Assembly: GCA_910574805.1 (NCBI GenBank)
Contig: CAJTCV010000001.1
Span: 1-64,000, forward strand
From: Lachnospiraceae bacterium
Lineage (GTDB): Bacteria > Bacillota > Clostridia > Lachnospirales > Lachnospiraceae
Reading direction: 5' to 3'
Length of the DNA: 64,000 nt
A model generated the notes under the pieces. That model was given only the letters and a program-made list of their open reading frames with translations, ran no database searches and had not been told where the DNA came from. Below are positions 27,200 through 36,618 of this stretch, piece after piece; within the stretch, counting starts at the first letter, position 1; the number at the start of each line of letters is the position of its first letter. The translations under genes were made by a program, and so were the position numbers.

Positions 27200-27244
27200 A
27201 AAAAAGAACCTCCTCACACATTTTTGTTAGTATGAGCAGGTTCT
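27200..27244 (-). terminator. Terminator-like hairpin overlapping the eno ribosome site
   Basis: On the minus strand AGAACCTGCTCA pairs with TGTGAGGAGGTTCT (a stem of about 11 bp with small mismatches) and runs into TTTTTT, then the eno ATG. The 3' arm contains the AGGAGG of eno. It either terminates the upstream gene or, when formed, hides the eno ribosome site. Confidence 0.55.
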
Positions 27245-27250
27245 CCGTTC

Positions 27251-28582
27251 TTATTCAATATTTGATAAATACTGGGACATCATATATCCCTCTTCGTTGT
27301 TCTGTTCAATGCAGCGGACCTGGACCCATTCTTCTGACGGATCGCCCAGTACCTCCACTTTTTCATCCTTTTTCACCTGAGCAACCTTATTGTCACGGCT
27401 TGTATCCGGTTCACTGCGGACATTGATGGTATTGCCGTTCACCCTCATGACCAGTGTCTGCGGTTCCTCCGGTTCCGCCGGTTCTTCCGACTCCTCCACA
27501 GGCGCTTCTGTCGGCTCACTGTTCTCCTCCGGAGATACCTGGGAGTCGTCTCCGTCCTCCTCGCCCCTGACGATGAACTTGTCATCCTCGCCACTGTCCT
27601 GCTCGGTCTGTACCGGCTCTCTGTCCTCTTCGTCGTCCTTTCCCAGTACCCTGAATGCAATGATTCCGATGATTGCCACGAGGATCACTGCAAGAACAAC
27701 GCCCAGGATGACCATCTTTCTCCCGTCATCCTCCATATCCCAGTCGTAACGGTCATCATCCTCGTCGTCCTCATCCTCGTCATACTCGTCGTCTTCGTAT
27801 TCCTGATCGTCCTCGTCGTCCTCATAGGTCTCCTCATCCTCTTCCTCCGGATCCTCCTGGACGATGGGGATGATCTTTTTCTTCGGCTTCTCAGGCTCCG
27901 GATCAGCTACGAAATATTCAAACTCATCGGACTTTGCCGCCGCTCCGGCCTGCGCTGTGTCTGCCGGCACCCCTGCAGCCTTCGCCGCGTCCGCATAAAG
28001 GGAATCGACCCATTGGTCAGACCCCGTATTGCTGATCTGTCTGGACGCCCCCAGGAGCAGGACCTTCCAGCTGGCAGTATAGGCGGCCGCACTCTCCGGC
28101 TGATCCTGTACGATGGAAGGAAGGAGCTTCTCCAGCTTCTCCAGCTCGGACTGAATCTTGTCCTCTGCCAGCCCGTAGATCGCAGAGATCTCCGATGCCG
28201 GGAAATCGTCCTTAAAGGACATCACCAGCATAATTCTGTGAAGCAGCGGAAAAGCAGCCGGAATCTCCGCCAGCGTCTTCACACCGCTGCCCGGCTCCGT
28301 CTTTTCCTGTTTTCCCAGAAGCCTGTGATAATGCTTCCGGAGCTTCTGATAGTATCTGCGCAGAAACCACCGCTCTGTATCCTGGGCCTCTTCCGCTTCC
28401 TCCAGCGCCCCGAATACGTCCTTATAAAAATCCTTGATATACTCCAGCGCCTGATCCTCGTTCTGGATGATCAGAAGGCTCCTTGTGTACACCTCTTCAT
28501 AAGTCGCATCGTACAATCTTCTGTAGCCCTGGGTATTGCCGCTCTTCAGCTCCTCCAGCGCCCGTTTCATCTCAAGTACCAT
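27251..28582 (-). CDS. Sigma-like domain / transmembrane / SH3 protein (443 aa)
   Basis: Residues 1-155 resemble a sigma-70 family protein. A region-2-like helix pair is YRRLYDATYEEVYTRSLLII, and a region-4-like helix-turn-helix is FPASEISAIYGLAEDKIQSE. A spacer follows, then an extremely acidic stretch (about 243-286), a single membrane helix (about 290-313) and an acidic extracellular linker. A bacterial SH3 domain ends it (about 376-443, NTINVRSEPDTS, WVQVRC). The order places the sigma-like part inside and the SH3 part outside the cell. The gene sits between gpmI and eno. Function is unknown; a membrane-tethered sensor or regulator is possible. Confidence 0.7.
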   Translation of the reverse strand: MVLEMKRALEELKSGNTQGYRRLYDATYEEVYTRSLLIIQNEDQALEYIKDFYKDVFGALEEAEEAQDTERWFLRRYYQKLRKHYHRLLGKQEKTEPGSGVKTLAEIPAAFPLLHRIMLVMSFKDDFPASEISAIYGLAEDKIQSELEKLEKLLPSIVQDQPESAAAYTASWKVLLLGASRQISNTGSDQWVDSLYADAAKAAGVPADTAQAGAAAKSDEFEYFVADPEPEKPKKKIIPIVQEDPEEEDEETYEDDEDDQEYEDDEYDEDEDDEDDDRYDWDMEDDGRKMVILGVVLAVILVAIIGIIAFRVLGKDDEEDREPVQTEQDSGEDDKFIVRGEEDGDDSQVSPEENSEPTEAPVEESEEPAEPEEPQTLVMRVNGNTINVRSEPDTSRDNKVAQVKKDEKVEVLGDPSEEWVQVRCIEQNNEEGYMMSQYLSNIE

Positions 28583-28608
28583 ATAAACTCCTCACCTAAC
28601 TATACGTG

Positions 28609-30147
28609 TTATTTTATCAACAGCGACTTTCCGGTCATCTCTGCAGGCTGTTCCATCTCCATCAGTTCCAGAAGTGTCGGGATGATGTCTGCCAGGCAGC
28701 CGCCCTCCCGAAGCCGGTAAGAACGGTCCGCGTTGACCAGGATAAAGGGCACCGGATTGGTCGTATGTGCCGTGAACGGCGCTCCGGTCTCATAATCCTT
28801 CAGCTGCTCCGCATTGCCGTGGTCTGCGCAGATGAACATCTGTCCGCCCACGGACTTGATTGCTTCCACTGCTTTTCCCACACACTCATCCACAGCTTCC
28901 ACGGCTTTCACCGCCGCTTCCTCCACACCTGTATGCCCTACCATATCCGGATTGGCAAAATTGATGATGATCACATCATATTTATCAGAACGTATGGCCT
29001 CACAGAGCCTGTCGCATACTCCGTAGGCGCTCATCTCCGGCTGCAGATCATAGGTCGGCACCTTGGGGGACTTCACAAGGATACGGTCCTCTCCCTTATT
29101 AGGCTCCTCCACACCGCCGTTGAAGAAAAAGGTCACATGTGCATATTTCTCCGTCTCGGCAATTCTTGCCTGGGTCTTTCCGTTTGCCGCCAGATATTCC
29201 CCGAATGTATTGTCAAGCGTCACCTTGTGGAATGCAATCTGCTTGTTCGGGATCGTTACATCATACTCCGTAAAGCAGACATAGGTCAGATCCAGCTTTT
29301 TCTCCCTCTCAAATCCGGAAAATTCGTCATCACAGAACGCACGGGTGATCTCTCTTGCACGGTCCGGACGGAAATTGAAGAAGATGATGGAATCTTTGTC
29401 TTTGATCGTAGTCAGAGGGTGCCCGTCCTCCGTCACGACAATGGGTTTGACAAACTCGTCGAAAACTTCTTCTTTATAGGAATCATTCAGCCCGCACACG
29501 GGACAGGGGTTCTGCGCGCCCTCTCCCTTTGTCAGCGCCCGGTAAGCAAGCTCTACCCGTTCCCAGCGGTTATCACGGTCCATGGCGTAATAACGTCCCA
29601 TAACCGTCGCCACTCTGCCGACGCCGATCTCCTTCATCTTATCCTGAAGCTCCTTCACGTATCCCTTGCCGGAAGCCGGCGGAGTATCACGCCCGTCCAG
29701 GAAGCAGTGCACATATACCTTCTCCAGGCCGTGGCGTTTTGCCATTTCCAGAAGGCCGTACAGATGGGTGTTGTGGCTGTGTACGCCGCCGTCGGACAGA
29801 AGGCCGTACAGATGGAGGGAAGAATTATTCTTCTTCGCATTTTCCACAGCCGCCAGAAGCGCTTTGTTCTCAAAGAACGTGCCGTCCTCGATCTCCTTGG
29901 TGATTCTGGTAAGCTCCTGATAGACGATCCTTCCTGCTCCCATATTCAGATGGCCCACCTCGGAATTGCCCATCTGACCGTCCGGAAGGCCCACCGCCAG
30001 TCCGCTGGCATACCCTTTTACAAACGGGCAGTTTGCCATCAGCTTATCCATCACCGGTGTCTTTGCTTCTGCCACAGCGTTGGCGTCAGTCCTGTCATTC
30101 AGTCCATATCCATCTAAAATCATTAACACAGTCGGTCTCTTACTCAT
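28609..30147 (-). CDS. gpmI: 2,3-bisphosphoglycerate-independent phosphoglycerate mutase
   Basis: This 512-residue manganese enzyme interconverts 3- and 2-phosphoglycerate. N-terminal VLMILDGYGLN supplies a metal ligand. The catalytic Ser lies in PDGQMGNSEVGHLNMGAG, followed by HCFLDGRDTPP. FANPDMVGHTG and FICADHGNAE carry the second metal-site residues. Length is normal (about 510). It lies between the aldo/keto reductase and sigma-like/SH3 genes in the glycolytic run. Confidence 0.95.
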   Translation of the reverse strand: MSKRPTVLMILDGYGLNDRTDANAVAEAKTPVMDKLMANCPFVKGYASGLAVGLPDGQMGNSEVGHLNMGAGRIVYQELTRITKEIEDGTFFENKALLAAVENAKKNNSSLHLYGLLSDGGVHSHNTHLYGLLEMAKRHGLEKVYVHCFLDGRDTPPASGKGYVKELQDKMKEIGVGRVATVMGRYYAMDRDNRWERVELAYRALTKGEGAQNPCPVCGLNDSYKEEVFDEFVKPIVVTEDGHPLTTIKDKDSIIFFNFRPDRAREITRAFCDDEFSGFEREKKLDLTYVCFTEYDVTIPNKQIAFHKVTLDNTFGEYLAANGKTQARIAETEKYAHVTFFFNGGVEEPNKGEDRILVKSPKVPTYDLQPEMSAYGVCDRLCEAIRSDKYDVIIINFANPDMVGHTGVEEAAVKAVEAVDECVGKAVEAIKSVGGQMFICADHGNAEQLKDYETGAPFTAHTTNPVPFILVNADRSYRLREGGCLADIIPTLLELMEMEQPAEMTGKSLLIK

Positions 30148-30226
30148 TTCTTGTCTCCTTTTCGTGTTTCTCTAATCTTCTATTCTACACGAACCGCCCA
30201 AAACATGCAAGTGACGAAGCGGTTTT

Positions 30227-31078
30227 TCAGATTTTTTTCATATCCCGTTCCAGATCCGGGTGCTCGCCTCCCCACCCGATCTGCGGCAGGCATCTGAGCA
30301 TATGCATGTCCTCTGTCCGGATCTCCATTGCCGGAAGCTGAAGGTTCTGCCGCATACGCTCCATGGAGGAAGCTTTGGGAATAACTCCGATATTCTGCTG
30401 CAGCAGGAAGCACAGCAGGAACTGTGCCGGAGAGACACCGTACTGCTCTGCCATCCGAAGGACCACCGGCTCTTCCAGTACCCTTCTTCTTCCCAGCGGA
30501 CTCCAGGCCTGGACCTGGATCCCCCAGCCCTTGCTGTACTGAACAGCCGCCTCCTGCATATAACCCACATGCAACTCCAGCTGGTTGACCATGGGGCGTA
30601 CATCTGCCGTCTCCATCAGGGCCTCCAGATGATGGGGAAGGAAATTGCTGACACCGATGGCGCGTGCTTTTCCCTGTGCATGAAATTCTTCCAGCGCCTT
30701 CCAGCTCTCCTGTACCAGTTCCTTCCAGTTTTCACAGTCCGGCGAGGGCTTGGGCCAGTGGATGAGGAACAGATCCGCATATTCCATCTGCAGACGCTCC
30801 AGGGATGCTTCCATGCTCTTCTTCGTCCGTTCATACCCAAGTTCTGTCTTCCATACCTTTGAGGTCAGGAAGATCTCTTCTCTTCTGATCCCGCTTTCCC
30901 GGACCGCCCTGCCCACATATGTTTCATTTTCGTAGGCTGCGGCTGTATCCAGCAACCGGTAGCCGGCCTCAAGCGCCATGGCCACAATGCGCTCATCACT
31001 TCCGTCTGTACATTTATATGTACCATAACCGATCTTCGGCATCTTCACGCCGTTCGACAGAACAAAATATCCGTCCAT
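30227..31078 (-). CDS. Aldo/keto reductase
   Basis: This is a 283-residue cytoplasmic NAD(P)H-dependent reductase of the AKR (alpha/beta)8 fold. The catalytic tetrad is visible: Asp in LLDTAAAYENE with its Tyr, Lys in LTSKVWKTE and His in LFLIHWPKP. Cofactor-binding IPKASSMERMRQN is near the C-terminus. It belongs to the 2,5-diketogluconate reductase-like group. Its place inside the glycolytic gene run suggests a role in carbonyl or methylglyoxal reduction, which is inference. Confidence 0.88.
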   Translation of the reverse strand: MDGYFVLSNGVKMPKIGYGTYKCTDGSDERIVAMALEAGYRLLDTAAAYENETYVGRAVRESGIRREEIFLTSKVWKTELGYERTKKSMEASLERLQMEYADLFLIHWPKPSPDCENWKELVQESWKALEEFHAQGKARAIGVSNFLPHHLEALMETADVRPMVNQLELHVGYMQEAAVQYSKGWGIQVQAWSPLGRRRVLEEPVVLRMAEQYGVSPAQFLLCFLLQQNIGVIPKASSMERMRQNLQLPAMEIRTEDMHMLRCLPQIGWGGEHPDLERDMKKI

Positions 31079-31103
31079 TCCTCTTCCATCCTTTCCCGAT
31101 CTG

Positions 31104-32156
31104 TCAGTTGATCATCCGGTTGTAATCGTCAATCATCGCCGAGACCTTGCTGTCAAATCCGGCGATGGAGCCATCCACGGTAAAGGGATTGACAATACTG
31201 AAATCCTTCGGCTCCTCCTGCTCCGCCACCTTGCGGAAGATCTCTTTTAATTCTTCTGCGGAATTTTCCACCGCATCTTCAAACGTCACAAAATACGCAG
31301 ACATGGTGGGATATCCTTCATTGGACAGTGCTTCTTCATCCTTCAAATAGCCCAGCACTGCCTCTGTTTCTTCCATATACTGATCATAGAGGGGCTGCAG
31401 CGCCTCGATATCCAGCTGAAGCATCATGGAATCATCCTCAATTCCCTGCTCATAGATGGCCGTCTGGATCTCCTGCGCCGTACTGATCATCTTGACGATG
31501 GAATAGGTAACCACATAACCCTCTTCCTGCATCTGCGCCAGATCCTCCGCCCGCTGGTCCGAGGCCACAGAATCCAGCTGCTCCAGAAAGTCCGCCCCCG
31601 CCGTCTCATATGCGCCGCTGCACTGCCAGAGATCCGCATGCAGCTCTTTTCCTTTCGCGTAATCATCTTCCTGCCAGGAATCCTCATCGGTATATGCATA
31701 GATTTCATTGAGAATGGTTCCCAACTCCCGGATGACCGGACTCAAGGCTGTGTACGCCTCATCCAGCCCTGATTTTTCCTGCTTCTTTGCCACCAGCTCA
31801 TCCGCCCGGTCCAGGTCGGTGAAAAAGCTGTCAGATATGCTGTAGACGAAATAATCTTCCTTCAGCATCGTAAATTCTTCCTGATAATCGATATATTCAA
31901 AATATTTTCCCAGGGACTCTCCCAGCCGTCCCACCATCGTATTGTTGATCTTAATATAGAGATTATAGAGCTCCTGCTCTTCTTCCTCCGTGAGCTCTGC
32001 CGGTTCTTCCTCTTCTTCCTGCTCTTCCGTCTCCTGAACTTCTGCCCCGGCCGCCTCTTCCTCTGCTGCAGGCGTCTTCCCTGAACATCCCGCCGCCAGG
32101 ACCATGATGCCAAGCGCTGCCAGGAGCGCACCCAGTCTTCTGTTTTTCATAACCAT
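31104..32156 (-). CDS. DUF3829-type lipoprotein
   Basis: This is a 350-residue surface lipoprotein. The signal peptide LGALLAALGIMVLAAGCSG has the lipobox Cys near residue 24, and a glutamate-rich spacer (about 30-60) follows. The rest is a helical domain with LYNLYIKINNTMVGRLGESL, resembling DUF3829 proteins. Function is unknown. It lies 110 bases behind tpiA and 25 bases before the aldo/keto reductase, so it is probably co-transcribed with glycolytic genes. Confidence 0.7.
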   Translation of the reverse strand: MVMKNRRLGALLAALGIMVLAAGCSGKTPAAEEEAAGAEVQETEEQEEEEEPAELTEEEEQELYNLYIKINNTMVGRLGESLGKYFEYIDYQEEFTMLKEDYFVYSISDSFFTDLDRADELVAKKQEKSGLDEAYTALSPVIRELGTILNEIYAYTDEDSWQEDDYAKGKELHADLWQCSGAYETAGADFLEQLDSVASDQRAEDLAQMQEEGYVVTYSIVKMISTAQEIQTAIYEQGIEDDSMMLQLDIEALQPLYDQYMEETEAVLGYLKDEEALSNEGYPTMSAYFVTFEDAVENSAEELKEIFRKVAEQEEPKDFSIVNPFTVDGSIAGFDSKVSAMIDDYNRMIN

Positions 32157-32267
32157 ACCTCTCCTTTATGTCCTCTTGTCAGATGCATCAACAAAAGCAC
32201 CGGACAGAAAGCTTCTGCATCTCCTGTCCGGTGTTCTCTGCCTGTTCCGTCCCGCGAAAGCCCAGGC

Positions 32268-33017
32268 TTATTTCCAGTTGACGATCTTGCCGAAATCCGG
32301 TTTCAGCGCTGCGCCGCCCACCAGACCGCCGTCGATATCCGGCTGTGCGAACAGCTCCGGAGCCGTAGCTGCATTCACAGATCCGCCATACTGGATACGG
32401 ATGGCATCTGCCGTTGCCTGATCGTAGATCTCAGCGATGCACTCACGGATTCCCCTGCATACCTCCTGGGCCTGTTCCGTCGTTGCGGTCTTGCCGGTGC
32501 CGATCGCCCAGATAGGCTCATAAGCGATCACTGCTGTAGCTGCCTGCTCTGCCGTCACACCCAGGAAGCCTACCTTCACCTGCTGACGGATGAAGTCCAT
32601 GGTCACGCCCTGCTCTCTCTGAGTCAGCGTCTCGCCGCAGCACATGATAGGAGTAATCCCGTGCTCAAATGCCTTCAGCATTTTCTTGTTGACGGTCTCG
32701 CTGGTCTCTGCAAAATATTCTCTTCTCTCGGAATGTCCAAGCACCACATATTTCACGCCTGCGTCTGTGAGCATGGCCGGAGAGATCTCGCCTGTGTAGG
32801 CACCCTTCTCTTCAAAATACATGTTCTCCGCACCGATCTGGATATTGGAGCCTTTTGCTGCTTCCACAGCGGGAATGATGTCAATCGCCGGCACACAGAA
32901 CACTACATCCGCGTCCTCTGTAGCCACCAGCGGCTTCAGCGTATTGATCAGCTCCACTGCCTCCGTGGGAGTCATGTTCATTTTCCAGTTACCAGCAATG
33001 ATTTTCTTTCTTGCCAT
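32268..33017 (-). CDS. tpiA: Triosephosphate isomerase
   Basis: This 249-residue enzyme interconverts dihydroxyacetone phosphate and glyceraldehyde-3-phosphate. Landmarks are [11 protein letters not shown] with the active-site Lys, [13 protein letters not shown] with the catalytic His, [15 protein letters not shown] with the catalytic Glu, and [13 protein letters not shown] for phosphate. A seven-codon longer frame exists, but GGAGA spacing favours the ATG at 33017, which also gives the usual family length. It follows pgk on the same strand. Confidence 0.95.
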   Translation of the reverse strand: MARKKIIAGNWKMNMTPTEAVELINTLKPLVATEDADVVFCVPAIDIIPAVEAAKGSNIQIGAENMYFEEKGAYTGEISPAMLTDAGVKYVVLGHSERREYFAETSETVNKKMLKAFEHGITPIMCCGETLTQREQGVTMDFIRQQVKVGFLGVTAEQAATAVIAYEPIWAIGTGKTATTEQAQEVCRGIRECIAEIYDQATADAIRIQYGGSVNAATAPELFAQPDIDGGLVGGAALKPDFGKIVNWK

Positions 33018-33074
33018 TTTCTCCGTCTCCTTCATCATTTATTATGGTTTCGTCCGCTGCGGACTCAACAATTC

Positions 33075-34298
33075 TTATTTATCATCTGCTGCTGCCACAC
33101 CCGGAAGCTCCTTGCCCTCCAGGAATTCCAGAGAAGCTCCGCCGCCTGTGGAGATATGGCTCATCTTATCTGCAAAGCCCAGCTGATTGACTGCTGCTGC
33201 AGAGTCTCCGCCGCCGATGATCGTCGTTGCGTCTGTCTCTGCCAGAGATTTTGCCACAGCGATCGTTCCCTTTGCCAGAATCGGATTCTCAAATACACCC
33301 ATGGGACCGTTCCAGACAACGGTTTTGGCGGATTTCACAGCCTCTGCATACATTTCAGCAGTCTTTGTTCCGATATCCAGACCCATCTTGTCAGCCGGAA
33401 TTGCACTGGCGTCCACAACGGATACTTCAATCTCAGCATCAATGGGATTCGGGAATGCGGAAGCGATGGTGGTATCAACCGGAAGCAGAAGCTTCTTGCC
33501 GAGCTTCTCCGCCTTTTCCATCATCTCCCTGCAGTAATCCAGCTTCTCTTCGTCCACCAGAGAGGTTCCGATCTCGTAGCCCTTTGCCTTCAGGAAGGTG
33601 TATGCCATACCGCCTCCGATGATCAGCGTATCGCATTTCTCCAGAAGATTTGCAATCACGTTCAGCTTATCCGCCACTTTTGCGCCGCCCAGAATAGCCA
33701 CAAACGGTCTTACCGGATTCTCCACTGCATTGCCGAGGAAATCGATCTCTTTCTGCATCAGATAGCCGACTGCGCACTCTCCGCCCTTTGCACGGACAAC
33801 GTCGGTTACACCTGCCACGGATGCATGCGCCCTGTGGGAAGAACCGAAGGCGTCACATACATAGACATCGCAGAGATCCGCCAGTTCTTTAGAGAACGCT
33901 TCGCCGTTCTTCGTCTCTTCCTTGCCGCGGAAACGGGTATTCTGAAGAAGTACCACATCACCTTCCTGCATGGCCTCCACTGCTGCGGTTGCAGCCTCGC
34001 CGGTTACATTGTAGTCCGCCACAAAATTCACCGGCCTGCCAAGCTTCTCGGACAGGCTTTTCGCAACGGGCGCCAGAGACTCTCCCTCATTGGGGCCGTT
34101 TTTTACTTTTCCAAGATGAGAGCAGAGAATGACCTTCCCGCCGTCCTCCATTAATTTCTTAATTGTGGGAAGAGCTGCCCTGATCCTGGTCTCGTCGGTG
34201 ATCGCTCCGTCCTTCAGCGGAACATTAAAATCACATCTTACAAGAACACGCTTTCCCTTTACATTGATATCATTTACCGATTTTTTATTTAATCCCAT
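33075..34298 (-). CDS. pgk: Phosphoglycerate kinase
   Basis: This 407-residue ATP-forming glycolytic enzyme has [47 protein letters not shown] and [13 protein letters not shown] with the nucleotide-binding glycines. The C-terminal [19 protein letters not shown] is typical. The length is slightly above the usual 395. It lies between gap and tpiA in the classic Firmicute order, although a terminator behind gap makes part of its transcription separable. Confidence 0.95.
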   Translation of the reverse strand: MGLNKKSVNDINVKGKRVLVRCDFNVPLKDGAITDETRIRAALPTIKKLMEDGGKVILCSHLGKVKNGPNEGESLAPVAKSLSEKLGRPVNFVADYNVTGEAATAAVEAMQEGDVVLLQNTRFRGKEETKNGEAFSKELADLCDVYVCDAFGSSHRAHASVAGVTDVVRAKGGECAVGYLMQKEIDFLGNAVENPVRPFVAILGGAKVADKLNVIANLLEKCDTLIIGGGMAYTFLKAKGYEIGTSLVDEEKLDYCREMMEKAEKLGKKLLLPVDTTIASAFPNPIDAEIEVSVVDASAIPADKMGLDIGTKTAEMYAEAVKSAKTVVWNGPMGVFENPILAKGTIAVAKSLAETDATTIIGGGDSAAAVNQLGFADKMSHISTGGGASLEFLEGKELPGVAAADDK

Positions 34299-34391
34299 TT
34301 TTTTCTGCCTCCTGCTTTATTCTAAAGAATTTCAGACTGCACTGCCTCAGACATACTGTTCAGGCCGCATCACGGCATCCTGTGCAATCAG

Positions 34392-34424
34392 AAAAAAGGG
34401 CCCGGTCCAAAGACCGGACCCTTT
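34392..34424 (-). terminator. Terminator between gap and pgk
   Basis: On the minus strand AAAGGGTCCGGTC pairs with GACCGGGCCCTTT and continues into TTTTTT. It is strong and lies 13 bases behind the gap stop. It probably lets gap be expressed in excess of the downstream genes. Confidence 0.75.
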
Positions 34425-34436
34425 GAGGTCTTTTGC

Positions 34437-35450
34437 TTATGCCAGCTCTGCAAAGTATTTGATCGTGCGGACCATCTGAGATACATAGGAGTTCTCATTG
34501 TCATACCAGGAAACAACCTCTACCTGAGTCTTTCCATCCGGAAGCGGGGAAACCATGGTCTGGGTTGCATCGAACAGAGAACCATATCTCATACCAACGA
34601 TATCGCTGGATACGATCTCATCCTCGGTATAGCCGTAGGACTCGGTGGTAGCTGCTTTCATAGCTGCGTTGATCTCGTCCTTGGTCACTGCCTTGTTCAC
34701 AACTGCGAACAGAAGGGTGGTGGAACCGGTCGGGGTCGGTACACGCTGAGCTGCGCCGATGAGCTTGCCGTTCAGTTCCGGAATTACAAGGCCGATCGCT
34801 TTTGCAGCACCGGTGCTGTTGGGAACGATGTTGATTGCTGCTGCACGGCTTCTTCTCAGATCGCCTTTTCTCTGGGGTCCGTCAAGAGGCATCTGATCAC
34901 CGGTGTAAGCGTGGATCGTGCACATGATACCGGACTCGATGGGAGCCAGATCATTGAGAGCCTTTGCCATAGGAGCCAGGCAGTTGGTAGTACAGGATGC
35001 TGCGGAGATCACAGTGTCCTCTTTCTTCAGAGTCTCATGGTTTACATTGTAAACGATCGTCGGCAGATCATTGCCGGCCGGAGCGGAGATGACAACCTTC
35101 TTGGCACCTGCAGTGATATGAGCAGATGCTTTCTCTTTGGAGGTGTAGAATCCGGTACACTCCAGAACTACATCCACACCGATCTCTCCCCACGGAAGCT
35201 CCGTTGCGTTAGCCTTTGCATAGATCTTGATCTCTTTTCCATCGACAACAATAGAATCGTCTGTTGCGGATACGGTATCAGCCTTCTCATATTTTCCCTG
35301 AGAAGAATCATACTTTAACAGGTGTGCCAGCATCTTCGGAGAGGTCAGGTCATTGATTGCTACTACCTCATAGCCCTCTGCACCAAACATCTGTCTGAAT
35401 GCAAGACGACCAATACGTCCGAAACCATTGATTGCTACTTTTACTGCCAT
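34437..35450 (-). CDS. gap: Glyceraldehyde-3-phosphate dehydrogenase
   Basis: This 337-residue NAD-dependent enzyme has the Rossmann start [17 protein letters not shown] and the catalytic Cys in [44 protein letters not shown] and the C-terminal [13 protein letters not shown] are also present. Length and motifs are standard for the glycolytic GapA type. It heads the glycolytic cluster behind a good sigma-A promoter. Confidence 0.96.
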   Translation of the reverse strand: MAVKVAINGFGRIGRLAFRQMFGAEGYEVVAINDLTSPKMLAHLLKYDSSQGKYEKADTVSATDDSIVVDGKEIKIYAKANATELPWGEIGVDVVLECTGFYTSKEKASAHITAGAKKVVISAPAGNDLPTIVYNVNHETLKKEDTVISAASCTTNCLAPMAKALNDLAPIESGIMCTIHAYTGDQMPLDGPQRKGDLRRSRAAAINIVPNSTGAAKAIGLVIPELNGKLIGAAQRVPTPTGSTTLLFAVVNKAVTKDEINAAMKAATTESYGYTEDEIVSSDIVGMRYGSLFDATQTMVSPLPDGKTQVEVVSWYDNENSYVSQMVRTIKYFAELA

Positions 35451-35536
35451 GTTTCCATTCCTCCTAAAAGTTGAATATTATATGTTTGTTCTTCCAACTC
35501 TTACAAAGATTGTTAAAAGAACATCAACCATTACAT

Positions 35537-35565
35537 ATTTTACCTAATTTGTCCCAAAATATCAA
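35537..35565 (-). promoter_or_regulatory. Sigma-A promoter of the glycolytic cluster
   Basis: On the minus strand TTGATA (35560-35565), a 17-base spacer and TAAAAT (35537-35542) stand about 85 bases before the gap start. A second TATAAT nearer the gene has only a weak TTGTAA partner at 18 bases. No clear CggR-type operator was recognised. Confidence 0.6.
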
Positions 35566-35794
35566 TACCAAATCATATTTTTTGCGTTACGCCCGCCCCT
35601 GGCACAACCCTGCAGAACCGAAGTGTGCAAGTTCACATATCACCCGGCTGTTTTTCCGCATTTTTTCTACGTTTTACCTAATTCATAAAAAACGGCCATT
35701 TATCCTGCTGTCTATTTTCATCATTGATCTTCTTTACATTCTGTCCGGTATCTTTTATGATAGAAACAGACAGGCTACACAGGAGGAAATTTTC

Positions 35795-36601
35795 TTGAAT
35801 ACCATATCCGATTATCACGTACATACTTCTTTCTCCGGGGACTGCAGCATCCCTCCGGAGACCATGATCGAGGCAGCGGTCAGGGGCGGCATCCGCCATC
35901 TGTGCCTGACGGACCACATGGATTATGACTATGAAGAAGGCGGCGTATGCTTTGAATTCGATCCCAAGGAATACCTGCGCCGGCTGAGTCTCATGAAAGA
36001 AAAATATGCGGACCAGATCGACCTTGCCGTGGGCATCGAGCTGGGACTGCAGCCTTATCTGGGTAAAAAGCACCACAATCTGGTCTTCTCCAATTCTTTT
36101 GACTTTGTCATCGGCTCCATCCATCTGGTACACAGCCGGGACCCTTATTTTCCGTCTTATTTTGAAGGACGGGAAGAGGACGCGGCCTATCTGGAATACT
36201 TCCAGTGCGCCCTGCAGAATCTGCAGGCCTACTCCAACTTTGACACCTTCGGGCATCTGGATTACGTGGTGCGCTACGGTCCCAACCGGAACCGGTTCTA
36301 TTCCTATGACCGGTACCGGGAGATCCTGGACGAGATTCTGCGGGCACTGATCAGAAAGGACATCGGCCTGGAGGTCAACACCGGAGGCTACCGCTACGGA
36401 CTGGACGCTCCCAATCCCTGCAGGGAAATCATCTGCCGTTACCGGGAGCTGGGAGGCAGGATCATCACTCTTGGCTCCGATGCCCATGATCCCGGCTACC
36501 TGGCGTACGGCTTCGGTCAGGCGGCAGAGCTTCTGAAATCCTGCGGTTTTGATTCTTATTTTATCTTTCACGACAGAAAGCCGGAAGAGATCGGACTGTA
36601 A
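35795..36601 (+). CDS. hisK: Histidinol-phosphatase, PHP family
   Basis: This 268-residue metal-dependent phosphatase of histidine biosynthesis converts histidinol phosphate to histidinol. PHP landmarks are SDYHVHTSFSGDC, LCLTDHMDYD, GIELGLQP, FVIGSIHLVH, GHLDYVVRYG and LGSDAHDPGYLAYGF. An open frame extends 108 codons upstream without a ribosome site. AGGAGG at 35781-35786 sits eight bases before TTG 35795, which gives the family's normal length. No other his gene is near. A PHP esterase of related function is the alternative. Confidence 0.82.
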   Translation: MNTISDYHVHTSFSGDCSIPPETMIEAAVRGGIRHLCLTDHMDYDYEEGGVCFEFDPKEYLRRLSLMKEKYADQIDLAVGIELGLQPYLGKKHHNLVFSNSFDFVIGSIHLVHSRDPYFPSYFEGREEDAAYLEYFQCALQNLQAYSNFDTFGHLDYVVRYGPNRNRFYSYDRYREILDEILRALIRKDIGLEVNTGGYRYGLDAPNPCREIICRYRELGGRIITLGSDAHDPGYLAYGFGQAAELLKSCGFDSYFIFHDRKPEEIGL

Positions 36602-36618
36602 ACGTCCGATCTCTTCTC
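36588..36618. terminator. Hairpin between convergent hisK and mnmA
   Basis: AGAGATCGGAC pairs with GTCCGATCTCT around the hisK stop codon, which lies in the loop. Without a strong T-run on either side it is a weak terminator candidate serving both convergent genes. Confidence 0.4.

Noticed and set aside
27721-27860. A low-complexity GTC/CTC-rich stretch that looks like a tandem repeat
   Set aside because: It is the acidic Asp/Glu linker of the sigma-like/SH3 protein; the repetition comes from codons for acidic residues and not from a DNA repeat unit.
28606-30117. A 503-codon plus-strand frame antisense to gpmI
   Set aside because: It mirrors gpmI codon by codon, has no start context and no recognisable protein features. 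The same reasoning removes similar long frames opposite pgk, iscS, eno and the GH13 and GH36 genes.
35471-35794. An N-terminal extension of the histidinol-phosphatase starting at 35471
   Set aside because: The extension has no ribosome site and overlaps the gap promoter region, while AGGAGG and TTG at 35795 give the normal family length.
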